Shown here: positions 11,094 through 21,461 of the stretch, piece by piece
Layout: the number at the start of each line of letters is the position of its first letter
Numbering within the stretch: the first letter of the stretch is position 1
From: Adiantum capillus-veneris
Lineage: Eukaryota; Streptophyta; Polypodiopsida; Polypodiales; Pteridaceae
Length of the DNA stretch: 64,000 nucleotides
Direction: 5' to 3'
Assembly (NCBI GenBank): GCA_014529385.2
Contig: CM043963.1
Span: 932,001 to 996,000, forward strand
Position numbers and translations under genes: made by a program
Notes under the pieces: generated by a model
What the model was told of the DNA's origin: nothing
What the model saw: only the letters and a program-made list of their open reading frames with translations
Database searches by the model: none

Positions 11094-12030
11094 TGTTTGG
11101 AGGTGATAACAACATACAAGTGCCCACCTAGCCAAGGCGCCGTTGAGTCAGCCGGCCAAAGTTTTGATGTAGTCACATTATTTTTCTGATGTTTAATACA
11201 TCAAACCCTGTAAAAGTCTAAGGACAATCACCTATGTCAATTCTGAGGCAAAGATGTAATTTTTCCAATGATGTATGTAAAGGTCCATGAGAAGTTGGCC
11301 GCCGGCCACTTTAGAAAGCCCTAGGTATATAATACACTAAGGTTAGTGGGAAAGGGGAGATTATTTTTTGAAGATAAGGGACTACCGCGTTACGTACAGA
11401 GAGCTACCTCTTTGCTCCAACTTGTAATCATCGCTTCTGTGGCTACGGTAATCCAAATTCAGTATTGTTTCTTGCATTGTGTTCCTCTTACTCTGCTCTT
11501 TCATTCAAGTGTAAGCATTCAAGATTCGGTGAAGGTTTCAAACGCGTCCGTTTAGGCCATAAATCGTTGTTTTGAGTGTTTATATGCGTATTTTATGTTG
11601 TTTTGACCCTAGGAGAGGCTTTAGGGACCTAAAAACGACCCTTTAGGATCATTCGTTTACTGTTTTGCGTAATGTGGGACGAACGATCGCGATCGTTGTA
11701 CCTCTCCAGAATACTGTGACAGTGATAGGATATGCTCCCGATAGTCCTCTGTAGCTTCCCTTCAAGTGTCGTGCGATTCTGATATGATTTGCATGGTGAA
11801 CGGGCATGATGACTGTAGAGCTGTGTAGAAGGACATAGGCAGATTACTTGGCTTTAGTGCGATCGATTTGTTTGTAGAGTTAGTAGTTGCATCTCTTCGA
11901 GTTCACTTCATTAGGATTGACACTCTAGTGAGTTTCCATGCCTCATCCGAGTCGCTTCCCCTGTATTGATAATTTTATGTTGATACTTGAGAGCTATGCT
12001 ATGGACGTCCGTCGTGGCGACCCACAAACA
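11094..12030 (+). repeat. 3' LTR of E2
   Basis: 937 bp, the same length as the 5' LTR. The TATA-like box is at 11326-11333 and the palindrome motif at 11683-11702. The sequence right after it (TACACACATGGGTACTCC) is E1 gag, not a primer site, which shows that this is a 3' LTR and that E2 sits inside E1. Confidence 0.92.
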
Positions 12031-12300
12031 TACACACATGGGTACTCCAATCTCTGCTTACTACTTTCAACCGAGTGTAAGCATGCCAGGGTTTTTTGAG
12101 ACTGATTTGCAAGAAGATAACATTGAAACTATGGGATCAAATGGACCTCAAACATCCAAAATAGCTATTCACGGGAGTGTAGCTCCTTCCTCATTGAGTG
12201 GAACCAAGAGACCACCAATTAGACTTACAAATCCATCAACATTTCCAAAACATGTCTGAAAGGGATTCCACCAGGATTTTCTCCAAGACGAGAAGAAGGA
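12031..12300 (+). pseudogene. gag: E1 gag resumed after E2: proline/serine-rich segment
   Basis: The frame MGTPISAYYFQPS... continues the gag cut at 2445. E2's own gag lacks about 170 bases of this stretch (GTPIPTYFQPK then directly to the SKGIPPGFSP block). A frameshift near 12250-12259 separates it from the main gag frame starting at 12301. Confidence 0.7.
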
Positions 12301-13527
12301 ATGAGGGATGTCTTTGTGAGAGACCCCAACACGCTAAGATACATGGTTGAACCAGAACCAATGAGACCATATCAATTGGCCAAATGTGTCAAGAAGAAGT
12401 ATGATGGATTAAGGGATCCATACGTACATGCATCCTTGTTCAAACAAGTGGTAAGAGCCAAACAAGTATTTTATTTTCATACACAGTATGAGGGATTTGG
12501 CTTAACCTTGGAAGGGATAGCATTGAATTGGTTCCAACCGTTGGACAAAAATGCCTTCTCAAACGTTGAACAACAGTTGCAAGAATTTTTTGTGGAGTTC
12601 TCTAAAAGAGGAATCAAGCATAACACAGTGTCCCAAATCTATGCATTCAAGCAAAAAGAAGATGAGAGAATGAAGGAAGCATCGCTACGCTTCAAACAAT
12701 ATATAGAAAGATGTCCAGAACGCGAGTTACCACAGGATGAAAGATTATCAATTCTCTTCATAGAGGGTTTGAAAAATGAAACTCTCAAGAAAGATTTTCA
12801 CTTAAAAGGATGTACTTCCTTTGCACAAGTCACGAGAGAAGCGTTATACCTAGTTGACAATTGTAAAGCCTATGGCAAGGAAATTGGTGATACAAAGATC
12901 ACTATGGATAATGCTCCTTTAGCATCTAGTGAAACCAACACAAGGCAATTGGTTATGTCTCAATTAATGACCAACCTAGACCTAGATGAGCTAGCAGTGC
13001 AGGTAGCGCAACGAATAAAATGGTGTGCCATTGAGCAAAAATGGACCAATCATGAGATGAGTGAGTGCTACTATAATCAAACCTACACGAGGGGGACACT
13101 ATTTGGACATCAAATAGAAAAACAAATGCCTTTACCAAATCATCCATTATTTCAAAATAGGGTTGTATCAAGGGCTTTACAAAGAGCTGAGGTATCACAA
13201 CCTAGGCTAGGACAAGAACCTACGAGAAAACTCTATTCATTGAATGAGGACACTCTGTTGTTCATATCCATTCAAGAGCGTAAACCAGAGACCATTCTGG
13301 CTAAGCAAGAACAACCATCAATAGTGTCACCAGTGACTCAACAAGATGGACCATGCTACCAGTGTGGAGGTAATCATTGGGCCAAGAATTGTTCTCGTGT
13401 AGAGATAATTGGATATTGTTTGGAGTGTGCCATTACACACGTTGTTCCTAATTGTCCAAAACACCCAAAAAAACAAGGGAAAACAACAATGAATGTTGTG
13501 GGAGTGTTACCTTCTCCAAGTGGATGA
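12301..13527 (+). CDS. gag: gag core and zinc knuckle of E1
   Basis: A 408-codon open frame. Residues ~25-130 are the retrotransposon gag core (DPYVHASLFKQVVRAKQ, LNWFQPLDKN, SQIYAFKQKEDERMKEASL), followed by ERCPERELPQDERLSILFI and a variable acidic stretch. Near the C-terminus is a zinc knuckle CYQCGGNHWAKNC and a second Cys/His cluster C-x2-C-x4-H-x4-C (CLECAITHVVPNC). Capsid-like assembly and genomic RNA binding are the family roles. The frame is longer and cleaner than the E2 copy and still contains the zinc knuckles that E2 has lost. It ends at TGA 13525-13527, after which the homologous polypeptide continues out of E3-like context to about 13886. Confidence 0.82.
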   Translation: MRDVFVRDPNTLRYMVEPEPMRPYQLAKCVKKKYDGLRDPYVHASLFKQVVRAKQVFYFHTQYEGFGLTLEGIALNWFQPLDKNAFSNVEQQLQEFFVEFSKRGIKHNTVSQIYAFKQKEDERMKEASLRFKQYIERCPERELPQDERLSILFIEGLKNETLKKDFHLKGCTSFAQVTREALYLVDNCKAYGKEIGDTKITMDNAPLASSETNTRQLVMSQLMTNLDLDELAVQVAQRIKWCAIEQKWTNHEMSECYYNQTYTRGTLFGHQIEKQMPLPNHPLFQNRVVSRALQRAEVSQPRLGQEPTRKLYSLNEDTLLFISIQERKPETILAKQEQPSIVSPVTQQDGPCYQCGGNHWAKNCSRVEIIGYCLECAITHVVPNCPKHPKKQGKTTMNVVGVLPSPSG

Positions 13528-13886
13528 GAGGCAGAACCCAAAATTCCTGTGAAGGTAGTGACTAGAGCCCAAGCAAAAGAAAATGCTGAGGACCAAGCTA
13601 ATGAGGAGAAAGATCAACAACCCAAACAAGGGGAAACAACTAGTGTGTCAATGAGGACTGGGAGAAAATCCTAAAAAGCCAAAAGATACATAATTAAAGC
13701 AAAAACAATTACAAATCAAACTGCACTACAAACAGAATTACAAGAGACAAAGGAGCATTTAAAACAAGAACGGAAAAACAAAACGATGGTCAGCGATAAG
13801 AAACCAAGGAAGGCGTCTTCTGGAGGATCTGTGTTGGTAGACAAAGTCCTAGAGCCATTAGATGCTGCATTGGAAGCATATGAGGT
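13528..13886 (+). pseudogene. gag: E1 gag C-terminal coiled-coil remnant
   Basis: After the TGA at 13525-13527 the same frame reads VVTRAQAKENAEDQ and then a K/E/Q-rich helical stretch. It ends DKVLEPLDAALEAYE. This mirrors E3 22304-22574 (AITRAQAKD ... EKVLKPLDALLQAYK). A TAA interrupts at 13672-13674. Similarity to E3 stops abruptly at about 13886, so E1 is truncated here: no protease, pol or 3' LTR follows. Confidence 0.65.
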
Positions 13887-14495
13887 GTTTCCCCTTTCCC
13901 CCCTTCTCTTTCTCTTACTCTGGTATTTTCCCTCGGTGCTAGCTATGTGGATGTGTGTGCCCCTCGGACCGACGATGACTTGTGTGAGAGAGTGAGATTG
14001 AGTGGTTATGAGTGTGTGTAAGGGTGGAGACAAGCCATGGTAGTAGGTGTGCATTGTAGTGGATTTGTGGAGTGTGTGAGCAGTGAAAATTGGGCAGGCG
14101 GTGGTCTGATAGTGTAAAGTGTTTCTTTGAAGGTTTTTTTCAAGAGGGTAGGGGTGTTGTGAATACCTTGAGCTATAGAGAGGCCCTTGTGTTTGTGCCA
14201 GGCATGTTCCCCCATTCCCTTTCTCTAACGTGCGTTCAAGACATGTTTGTAAAACCCCTTATCTATGAATTTTGTTAGGAATATAATGTACTCTTTTCTT
14301 TTGAAATCTGTAAGTTTTTTTTGAATTTGAAAAAATAATGTCCTTCTGTATATATATTTATGTAATTTTCAAGAACTTTATATACCCTTCTGTTGAACTC
14401 ACGTGATAGGTTACATTTTTCTTAGGTGACCTCCTTGGGAAGCTCTCTCTCTCTCTCTCTCTCGGAAATTGAGGAGGACTTGAGAATCAATCGTG

Positions 14496-14526
<31 letters not shown>

Positions 14527-14542
14527 CTGTCTTAGCAAAGGC

Positions 14543-14623
<81 letters not shown>

Positions 14624-15290
14624 CAGCTTCAAATAAGCAGAGAGAAGGAAACAAAGGGAAGGGGTCGGCTAGGATAAAGAAGCAATGGCTCTCTTGCTCT
14701 CAACATTGGTACCAAGGAAGACAACAGAGGGACAGGAAGCAGTAATGGCTATCTCCCTCTCGACTTTGTGAATCAATCTAAAGAGGAGAAAGCAGATATG
14801 AGTTCTAAGCAAAGAAGGGAGTTAGGAAAAAAGGAAAGAAGGGAGCAATGAAATTCGATCAAGGAATAAAATAGCACGAGAAAGGAGATGGCTATGTGTA
14901 ATGGAGATCTCAGGCTTTCTTCCTCTTTGACATAAGTAGATGTGCACCAAAGTTCCAGGTTCTAATAACAGGCATATTAAGCAGTTAAGCTTTCAAGGTG
15001 TAACGAGGGTTGAATTTTACTCTCTCTAGCGAAGTTTGGGAGGATTAACCTCTCACTAGCTCGGAAATTGATGTTGCAGTACTGTTAACAACAACGATTC
15101 TAATCAAATTTCACTTTGGGTTAACCATTATCAGCTTAAGGCTTTCAGGTTGTTTATTTTAAGTTATTGAAGTGTCATTGGAGCTTTTTTTGTGGTGTAG
15201 TGCATCTGGTCTATTATTTTTTCCATAGCAAGTAGCTACTATGAGAATTTGAAAACAAATTTGAGCAGCTATCTATAGTAGAGTACTGGT
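13887..15290 (+). other. Unassigned sequence between E1 and E3
   Basis: No coding frame or LTR boundary was recognised. The stretch starts with pyrimidine-rich sequence, is GT-rich to 14280, AT-rich to 14400, then has CT microsatellites (14443-14620). The remainder is low in features. It may be another element interior or old spacer. Confidence 0.3.
14443..14620 (+). repeat. Compound (CT)n microsatellite
   Basis: Three CT tracts at 14443-14463, about 14495-14520 and 14547-14620, the last about 37 repeat units. Open frames made of alternating Ser/Leu or Arg/Glu over this stretch are artefacts. Confidence 0.95.
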
Positions 15291-15708
15291 CTTTGAAACC
15301 AAAATGGCTAGAGTTTTTTGTCCAAGCTGTTGATCCACAGCTTCAAAAGAGCTTGGTGTAGCTACTTCAAGATTCAACAGGTGAATTGGTCTTAACACCT
15401 GATTGGAATTTGGTTTTTGAAGCAGTCAACATGATTGTGAAGCGGTAGATGAGGATGGATAAGCAAATTGTGGTCAATCCCATGGAGACAACAAATGAAG
15501 AAATTAAGGAGAAGTCAGTCTCTCGGAAATAGAAATTACAGCAGCCGGTTCTTGATGAGCTAATCAAAGTTATACAAGAATTAAATTTGAATTTGAAATC
15601 AATTAAGCTTGAAGGGTAAGCACAAAGGTCTCCACTTTAGAGCCCATGCAACATCCTCCATGCAAAGATTCGGATGACTATTGCATGTGGTGTGATAGTA
15701 AAGACCAT
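15291..15708 (+). pseudogene. Decayed gag fragment of another gypsy element
   Basis: Short interrupted frames read LDELIKVIQELNLNLKSI and then, after a frame change, CMWCDSKDHC. A helical segment followed by C-x2-C-x4-H is typical of the end of a plant gypsy gag before its zinc knuckle. The fragment is cut at 15709, where the plus-strand LTR of E3 starts. The continuation was not found on the other side of E3. Confidence 0.4.
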
Positions 15709-16603
15709 TGTTTGGCGGATGAAGCAACAAGCGGCCTTGCCAGAAGGATCATATTTTTCAAAGAAACCATTGTAAAATTTATTTGTAAGGAAGCATCTCT
15801 AAGCCGAGAATTTGTCAAAAGATGTATGATTATTCTTATGGGAGCAATTGTATATTAGAGAGCCAGTTAGATGTTTATGATCTTATGGCCGGACAAGCCA
15901 TTGGTAAAGACCTAATCTATAAAGGTCATTTTTTGTAAATTGGAGGATAATCTTTTTAATGGAGAACTGAGAAGACAGCGTATGTTTTAGAGCTCCTTGT
16001 TCAAACTTGTAATCTTCGCCATTGCGGCTACGGTAATCCAAATTCAGATTTGATTATTGCATTGTGTTCCTCTTATCTTGCTCTTTCATTCAAGATTCGG
16101 TGAAGGTTTTCAAATACGAGTTTGAGGCCTTAAATCGCTGTTTTGAGTGTCTATCTGTGTGTTTTATGTTTTTTGACCCTAGGAGGGGCTTTAGAGACCC
16201 TAAAACGACCCATTAGGATCACCTGTTCACTGTTTTTGCTGACTTTGGGACGAACGATCGTGATCGTTGCACCTCTCCATAATGCTGTGACAGTGATAGG
16301 ACATGTTTTTGATAACCCCTTGTAGCTTCCCTTCAAGTTTCGTGCGATTCCGATATGATTTGCATGGTAAACGGGCATGATGATTGAAGAACGGTGTAGG
16401 AGGACGTAGGAAGATTACTTGGCAGTCGGTAATGCGTTTGATTTGCTTGTAGAGTTAGTAGTGGCATCTCTTCGAGTTCACTTCATTAGGAATGACACCC
16501 TAGTGAGTTTCCATGCCTCATCCGAGTCACTTCCCCTGTATTGATAAATATGTTGATGCTTGAGAGCTATGCTATGGACGTCCGTCGCAGCGACCCGCAA
16601 ACA
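15709..16603 (+). repeat. Plus-strand LTR at the left end of E3
   Basis: 895 bp, starting TGTTTGGCGGATGAAG and ending ACA. It is the inverted counterpart of 26860-27770 and resembles the E1/E2 LTR in its second half. The palindrome motif is degraded (16254-16273, CGATCGTGATCG). Confidence 0.85.
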
Positions 16604-16604
16604 T

Positions 16605-16622
16605 TGGCGCCGTTGCCGGGGA
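16605..16622 (+). promoter_or_regulatory. Primer-binding site after the left E3 LTR
   Basis: TGGCGCCGTTGCCGGGGA is the canonical tRNA-Asp-type site. Its orientation is opposite to the E3 genes it precedes. Confidence 0.88.
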
Positions 16623-16773
16623 ATGCACCTTAGGTGATGAGTGACAGAATGCGCAGTTAGACTCCTTAAAAAAGATCAATCCACAAATCCATTTTACACC
16701 TCAGTTAGGCTGCTAGACAAGGGTTTAGATCTTAGTGGAGTCTAGAGCCAGTGGACCGGGTAGATCCTCTCTT
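16623..16773 (+). other. Short plus-strand leader abutting the E3 3' coding end
   Basis: It matches the reverse complement of 26690-26840. It ends at the junction with minus-strand coding sequence at 16773/16774. Confidence 0.75.
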
Positions 16774-17157
16774 AGGACTTTACAGATTCTACTTTAGTTT
16801 TCACAGGTTTCCACTGCCATTTTGGAGGTTCAGGCTTCTTGTTTTGAGTTTTGGGTTTCCTTTCGAGCTCGGTCGCCGAATCTTTAGTTTTCTCCAGCTT
16901 TGGCTGCCATTTCCACTTTGAAGGAACTTCTGAAGGTCTTTGAGATGATGTTGCTTCCGTATGGAGTTTGTCCTTAGGTAGCCATATCTTGCTCAATTTG
17001 TTGGTCAACAATCTTTTCTTTATCCATACTTTCCGAATAGCCTTTTGTGGTGTTTTTGGTTGATTAGCCTGTTGCTTTTTGTCGATGGGGATACTCGGCC
17101 ACGAGTGATCTGTTTTGGCGAATGGAGTCATGTACACGTTAGAGTCGTGTGTGTACC
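16772..17157 (-). pseudogene. W-x-P-K-type basic region of E3
   Basis: Lysine-rich frame with IRKVWIKKRL, KIWLPKDK, KWKWQPKLEK and PKWQWKPVK. These are the same spaced tryptophan/proline/lysine words seen in E2, E5 and E7. It lies in a different frame from the retropepsin-like domain just upstream, so a frameshift separates them near 17160-17270. The last codons run into the inverted leader at 16773, so the natural C-terminus is lost. Confidence 0.65.
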
Positions 17158-17538
17158 TTAACACATGTTCTGACCATTCAGTTGACTGCATTGTACGTTC
17201 CATGGAACTCCCAAGCATATTGATTCTCTGATATCTCCGTCTTTCATTAAGAAAAATTGATGAGGACAACTATTTCCATCAAGATTGATTGGTAAGTTTA
17301 ATATCCCCAATGTTGGCATTGTTGCACCGTTTGCTGCTTGTAGATCACGTGTGGATTGCACGAGGGGTTCATCTGTAAGCATCCTGTAAGTGGAGAAGTT
17401 GACCGCATTGACTCTTGCTCCTGTGTCAATCAATGCTCGTTGATATCTGCAATGCAGGAGTCTGGCATTGATGCCAACGTCTATTCTTGTTTCCCATTGC
17501 TCATCAGTTTGAATTATAGACAAAGGAATTTGAGCCAT
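17158..17538 (-). pseudogene. Second, post-integrase retropepsin-like domain of E3
   Basis: The segment reads QTDEQWETRID, then ALIDTGARVNAV and, near the end, ICLGVPWN. The D-T-G-A motif and the following hydrophobic strand match the active-site loop of a retroviral-type aspartic protease. It is distinct from the usual gag-pol protease of the same element (20943-21461, LDNGAG). The closest relatives in this window are 49222-49437 (TDEDW, LLDTGAKYNLLS) and 60297-60704. It lies between the integrase remnant and the W-x-P-K region. Whether it cuts anything is unknown. Confidence 0.7.
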
Positions 17539-17589
17539 GTCTGTTGGTTGAGGAAGTCTTTGTTGTTGTAAGGTTTGTTTTCATTTTAA

Positions 17590-17936
17590 ATTCCTGACTT
17601 CGGCCACCTCCATCCCGGAGGCGCTATCGGTCCTACAAAATCTATTCCTCATTTTGCAAACGCTCTTGCCCCCATCACTGGCCTTAAGGGAATATCATCT
17701 CGTGCTCTAGGAATTTTTGTTTTCTGGCAATCTTCACATCGTTTCACAAACTCTTCAGCGTCCATGAATAGTGTAGGCCACCATATGCCTGCAATAAGAA
17801 TTGCTTTGGCCATTTTGTCAGCTGAGAAATGTCCACCAGCTTGTCCGCCGTGTGCTTGTTGTAAGATAGGAACGTATTCCTCTTCAGTCGTGCACATTCT
17901 CAATTGATTGTCTTTTCCCCTCTTGAGTGTCCTCAA
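17590..17936 (-). pseudogene. Integrase zinc-binding domain (second copy) and truncated catalytic core of E3
   Basis: H-x3..4-H and C-x2-C are visible in AHGGQAGGHFSADK and CEDCQKTK, with the usual WWPTLF between. The start of the catalytic core follows after one TGA in place of a Trp codon: GIDFVGPIAPPGW, carrying the first catalytic Asp. The remainder of the D,D-35-E core is deleted. The sequence then passes directly to the region before the second retropepsin. Confidence 0.75.
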
Positions 17937-19047
17937 TCAGTACATAGTTTTCTGCCTCTTTCATGATCGTTTTGATACGTGATCTACTCATCCCTTCAGG
18001 TAGTATCCTGGTGGTGAGGTATTCAACAATGTAGTTACTCCATCCGGGTGCTACAAATAATCTGAATAGAGTCGCGTGCTCTATTGGCTTTTGAAGCGTG
18101 CATTTAATGCAAGATTTGACGTGCATATGAACACTATGTCGCATTTTTGGCCAATACACATCCATTCTCATCAATCTTTGATACATCTGTGCATGCCCAT
18201 TGTGAATCCCCGTTGTTTGTACATGAGCTTGGTTTAGGTACAATTCTCGTTCACTCGATTCAACACAAAGCCTAAGGATTTGATCCGATCCCTGTTTGTA
18301 TAGCCTGCCCGCCAACATTACCAATGATCTGGATGCTGCAATGGTAGATGGTTGTCTTGTCATATTCAATGACCCGATAGTCAGCAAAGGAATTACATCC
18401 TTGCTCCATCTTGGAACCATTTTGATGTTGAAAAGATATGCATCTGGAAAATCATCATCAACTCCTACTGGGTTTTCTGCATACATCATTTTAGACAAAT
18501 GATCCGCTCTTTGGTGTGTAGTTCCTTTCTTGACTACTACCGTGAAGTCAAACTCAAGCAGTATGATGAACCATTGAACAATTCTCCCCATACTCCAAGG
18601 TTTGTTTACTAAGTACAGCAGTGCTTGGTGATCAATGAAGAATACAAATTTATTGGAAAGTAAGTAGTGTCTAAACTTTTTCACCGCAAAGACCATACCC
18701 AATCCCTCCCTCTCAGTTGTCGTGTAATTATTCTCTGCATTGTTCAGTTGTCTACTAGAGTAACTTATTGGAAAATCCATGTTGTTCTCTCGAGGTTGTG
18801 CAAGTATGCATCCTATTGCATACGCTAATGCATCTACATGGATGTGAAATATCTTCTCCCAATCCGGAGCCTTCAAAATTGGAGCGAAAATTAATCTTTG
18901 CTTCAAAGTTTGAAAAGCTTTCTCGCACTCATCCGTCCACTCAAATTTAGTTATCAGCGCGTAAAGTGGTTTTGCAATTATAGCGTATGAGCAGATAAAT
19001 CTGCGATAATATCCACAATGGCCCATAAATGCCTGTACCTCTTTCAC
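17884..19047 (-). pseudogene. RNase H and first integrase zinc-binding domain of E3
   Basis: The 387-codon frame starts with the end of the RT connection (VQAFMGHCGYYRRFI) and the RNase H fold: FHIHVDALAYAIGCIL, SSRQLNNAENNYTTTEREGL, FFIDHQALLYLV and THQRADHLSK. After the linker FPDAYLFNIKMVPRWS, which matches E5 at 50799, come HNGHAQMYQRLMRMDVYWP and CIKCTLQKP, a first H-H-C-C zinc-binding module. The frame then enters a second pre-integrase linker (NYIVEYLTTRILPEG...AENYVLIED), leading after a frame change to a second zinc module at 17649-17936. Two consecutive zinc modules are unusual. Confidence 0.78.
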
Positions 19048-19056
19048 CTTTACTAG

Positions 19057-20171
19057 TCATGGTAGATCAACAATGACACTGATCTTCCCCATGTCTGTCG
19101 AAATACCATTTTTGGACACTACATGTCCCAATATTTTGCCGTGTCTTACCATGAAGACACATTTCTCTAGATTCAGGAAAATCCGATACAGTCTACATTT
19201 TTCGAACACCTTGGTCAAGTGCTCTATGTGCTCCAATCTTACGAGAGAGTGAACGCACAGGTTCTCGTAAGAACGCACAGGTCATCCATGTAAATTTCTA
19301 AGAACTGTCTTAGATATTCTTTAAAAGCATGACCCATCAGCCTCTGAAATGTGGCTGGTGCATTTGTTAATCCAAAAGCCATTACCCGAAATGCAAAAAT
19401 ACCCCATTCAGTTGCGAAAGCCATTTTGTGCTGATCCTCTGGCTTTATTGCGAGTTGGTTGTAACCCGAAAATCCATCTAAGAAGATATAAGCCTCTTTG
19501 CCTGCCACTCTTTCTATTACATGATCAGTAATGGGTAGGGGATAGTTGTCCCGAATTGTAACAGCGTTTACTTTCTTGAGATTGATGCACACTCTTAACT
19601 TTCCATTTTTCTTCGGGACCACCACAATCGGTGAAACCCAATCGGTGTGCTCAATTTCGTAAATAAACTCTGCCTCCTTAAGTTTATCTATCTCCTCCTT
19701 GATCTTTTTCGCAAACGTTTCATTGTAAGTATAGGGACGTTGTCTGCTGGGTTTGGCATCATTCTTAAGGGGTATTGTGTGCTGACAAATACTTGGATCC
19801 ACCCCCTTAAGATCTTTGTATGACCATGCAAACACATCTCTATAATGTTTAAGAGTAGCTACCAAAATCTTTTCCTCTTCATCAGTTAGATCTGTGGCAA
19901 TATATGCAGGTTTTGGATCTTCTCCTGGTTCCGCTAGATCTATTCGTTTGGCTTTTTCAGGACCGTCGTACGATGTACCCGGTTCCTTCAATTCCCTCAT
20001 TGGTTGTTGCACTATGATGTTCCTATCTTGTATGGTATACTTCTTATAATGGGAAGGTGCATCCATCTTGTCAGAATTCGTATCCTCATTTGTTTCAAAG
20101 TCAGTCGTCCATATGTCTCTGAGGGTTCGCTTGAGCTTCTTGTAGTCCGTTTTCCTCTCTGTTTTGGTCAT
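19057..20171 (-). pseudogene. Reverse transcriptase of E3
   Basis: Conserved blocks in order are DVFAWSYKDLKGVDP, HTIPLKNDAKPSRQR, WVSPIVVVPKKNGKLRVC, KVNAVTIRDNYPLPI, FSGYNQLAIKPEDQ, FRVMAFGLTNAPATFQ and the catalytic IYMDDLCV. After YMDD a short duplication (GAACGCACAGGT twice near 19250-19290) shifts the frame. The RT continues as VFEKCRLYRIFLN...LGHVVSKNGIST in 19057-19278. The sequence type is a non-chromodomain plant gypsy RT (Athila/Tat side). No chromodomain is visible anywhere in E3, though integrase is truncated. Confidence 0.85.
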
Positions 20172-20311
20172 TCCATACCCTGTTTTCCCCCCTGTTTGCG
20201 ACTTAGTTGTTTGCTTTTCGTGTTTGTTCTTCTTGTTGTTTTTCCACGGTTTAGTTTTGATAAACCGGCCAGTGACCTCGTCTTTGACTCAATCATTATC
20301 TTTGACAAGCT

Positions 20312-20587
20312 TTAGATATCCCATTCTGTCAATGACAAGAGGAATCGGATTATGCTTATTCCCCTTGATTTTCTCGTTCTCTTGGATTTATACCGCTCCT
20401 GTCGACTAGGTTTTTGGTTAGGAAACTCGTAAAACATGTCCTGCCTCGACGTGTATTTCCTATTTGTCTCTGATGCACTTCTTCTTTCATCATCAGCCTC
20501 TATCAGTTTGATTTCATCGTCCAGTGATGGAAGGTCACAGCTTAGTGAATCCGTGAATTCCTCCTCTGTTCGATTCCTATCGTTCAC
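20312..20587 (-). pseudogene. Acidic/basic linker between protease and RT of E3
   Basis: This short frame reads TEEEFTDSLSCDLPSLDDE and then a basic KSKRTRKSRG stretch. It sits between the protease tail and RT. It is most likely the variable pol linker, similar in position to 52729-53325 in E5. No domain was recognised. Confidence 0.45.
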
Positions 20588-20623
20588 TACAGATATCTCA
20601 TCATTATTCTTTTACACTCGGTC

Positions 20624-21461
20624 TCACGTGGTGGTTTCTTGTTCCTCGCTCTCCGATCCTGACTCAAGGATGACGCTAGTCATTTGTAACGTTACTAGGT
20701 TGTATCCTTCTTCGTCACAAAATTTTATAGGTGTGCATTCGTTAACACATACGTCCAAGGTTGACAATATTTGAGTCCACCCGAATGGCTCAAATAAATG
20801 TTCCGAGAAAGGATCTGGGAAATATGCCTCGTCTTCTACGGATCTTTCCAAAATGCATTCCTCTTTGATTATGTCGCCACAATCAGATGCTCCACACATC
20901 CAGACATGCGCTCTTGTTTGCCTCCATGCAGGTATTTCTTTTTCATTTACAGTGCATCCATGCAGGTATTTCTTTTTCATTTCTTGTTTGCATCCATGCG
21001 GGTATTTCTTTTTCATTTAGAGTGGTTGAATTAAATTCTTGCACTGGTGTTTTTGCAACGTCTCTATAGCTGTGATCCTTCATGTTGATTTTCGTTATTA
21101 GCTCTTCGTGCCTTAGGTAGATTTGGTCGTACCCCCAATCTTGTATCATTTTGAGTTGACGCATAAATGGTCGTCCCAAAATAATGTCAAAGTTATTCGT
21201 TCTCCCGAAATCCACCACAGCAAAGGTGTGCTCATAATTAATTCCACACGAAGCTACAACTATTTGGTCCAGGATTCCCAATGGTCTCTCTACATACCCA
21301 TCTACGAGTTGCAGTTTCATTCTCGTTTTCTTGAGAGCTGGACGGACCCATTTCTCCCATATTTGCTTTGTAGCAATTGCCACTCCCGCTCCATTGTCTA
21401 GGATAGCTATTGGTTTTATATCCTGATATTCAACAGGTAAGGTTGTATCACCCTCCTCGCC
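20624..21461 (-). pseudogene. gag-pol retropepsin of E3 and its C-terminal extension
   Basis: The active site reads AILDNGAGVAIATKQIWEKW at about 21370-21425, DNG instead of the usual DSG/DTG. The flap-distal block IILGRPFMRQLKMIQDWG is intact. Beyond the protease the segment NEKEIPAW is present three times in tandem (see repeat at 20925-21020), and the frame then changes. The extension WMCGASDCG...LFEPFGWTQIL...FCDEEGYN matches E2 (7840-8070). The retropepsin would process the element polyprotein. Confidence 0.78.
20925..21020 (-). repeat. Threefold ~33-bp tandem repeat in E3 coding sequence
   Basis: The plus-strand words CCATGCAGGTATTTCTTTTT (twice) and CCATGCGGGTATTTCTTTTT (once) recur at short intervals. 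On the minus strand each encodes NEKEIPAW. E2 has a single copy at the same place. This looks like local slippage, and the unit spacing breaks the frame. Confidence 0.75.

Larger units (their letters stand above)
2446..12030 (+). mobile_element. Complete non-autonomous gypsy LTR retrotransposon E2, nested in E1 gag
   Basis: Two direct LTRs of 937 bp each (2446-3382 and 11094-12030) start TGTTTG and end ACA. They enclose a primer site, a palindrome-repeat leader, gag, a retropepsin, a second retropepsin-like domain and a W-x-P-K repeat region. Immediately before the 3' LTR is a polypurine tract. Flanks are TACAG (2441-2445) and TACAC (12031-12035), a 5-bp target duplication with one mismatch. 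The sequence on both sides is the gag gene of sister element E1. Reverse transcriptase, RNase H and integrase are absent, so E2 must have moved with enzymes supplied by a relative. By eye the LTRs differ at a few dozen positions, so the insertion is not recent. Confidence 0.92.

Noticed and set aside
14411-14677. Open frames of Arg-Glu or Ser-Leu repeats
   Set aside because: They are translations of CT/GA microsatellites (also at 27660-28153, 40511-40832 and 58484-58795) and not proteins.
15709-16773. Ordinary 3' LTR of E3
   Set aside because: Its orientation is opposite to the E3 genes and it is followed by a primer site and leader, which a 3' LTR lacks.
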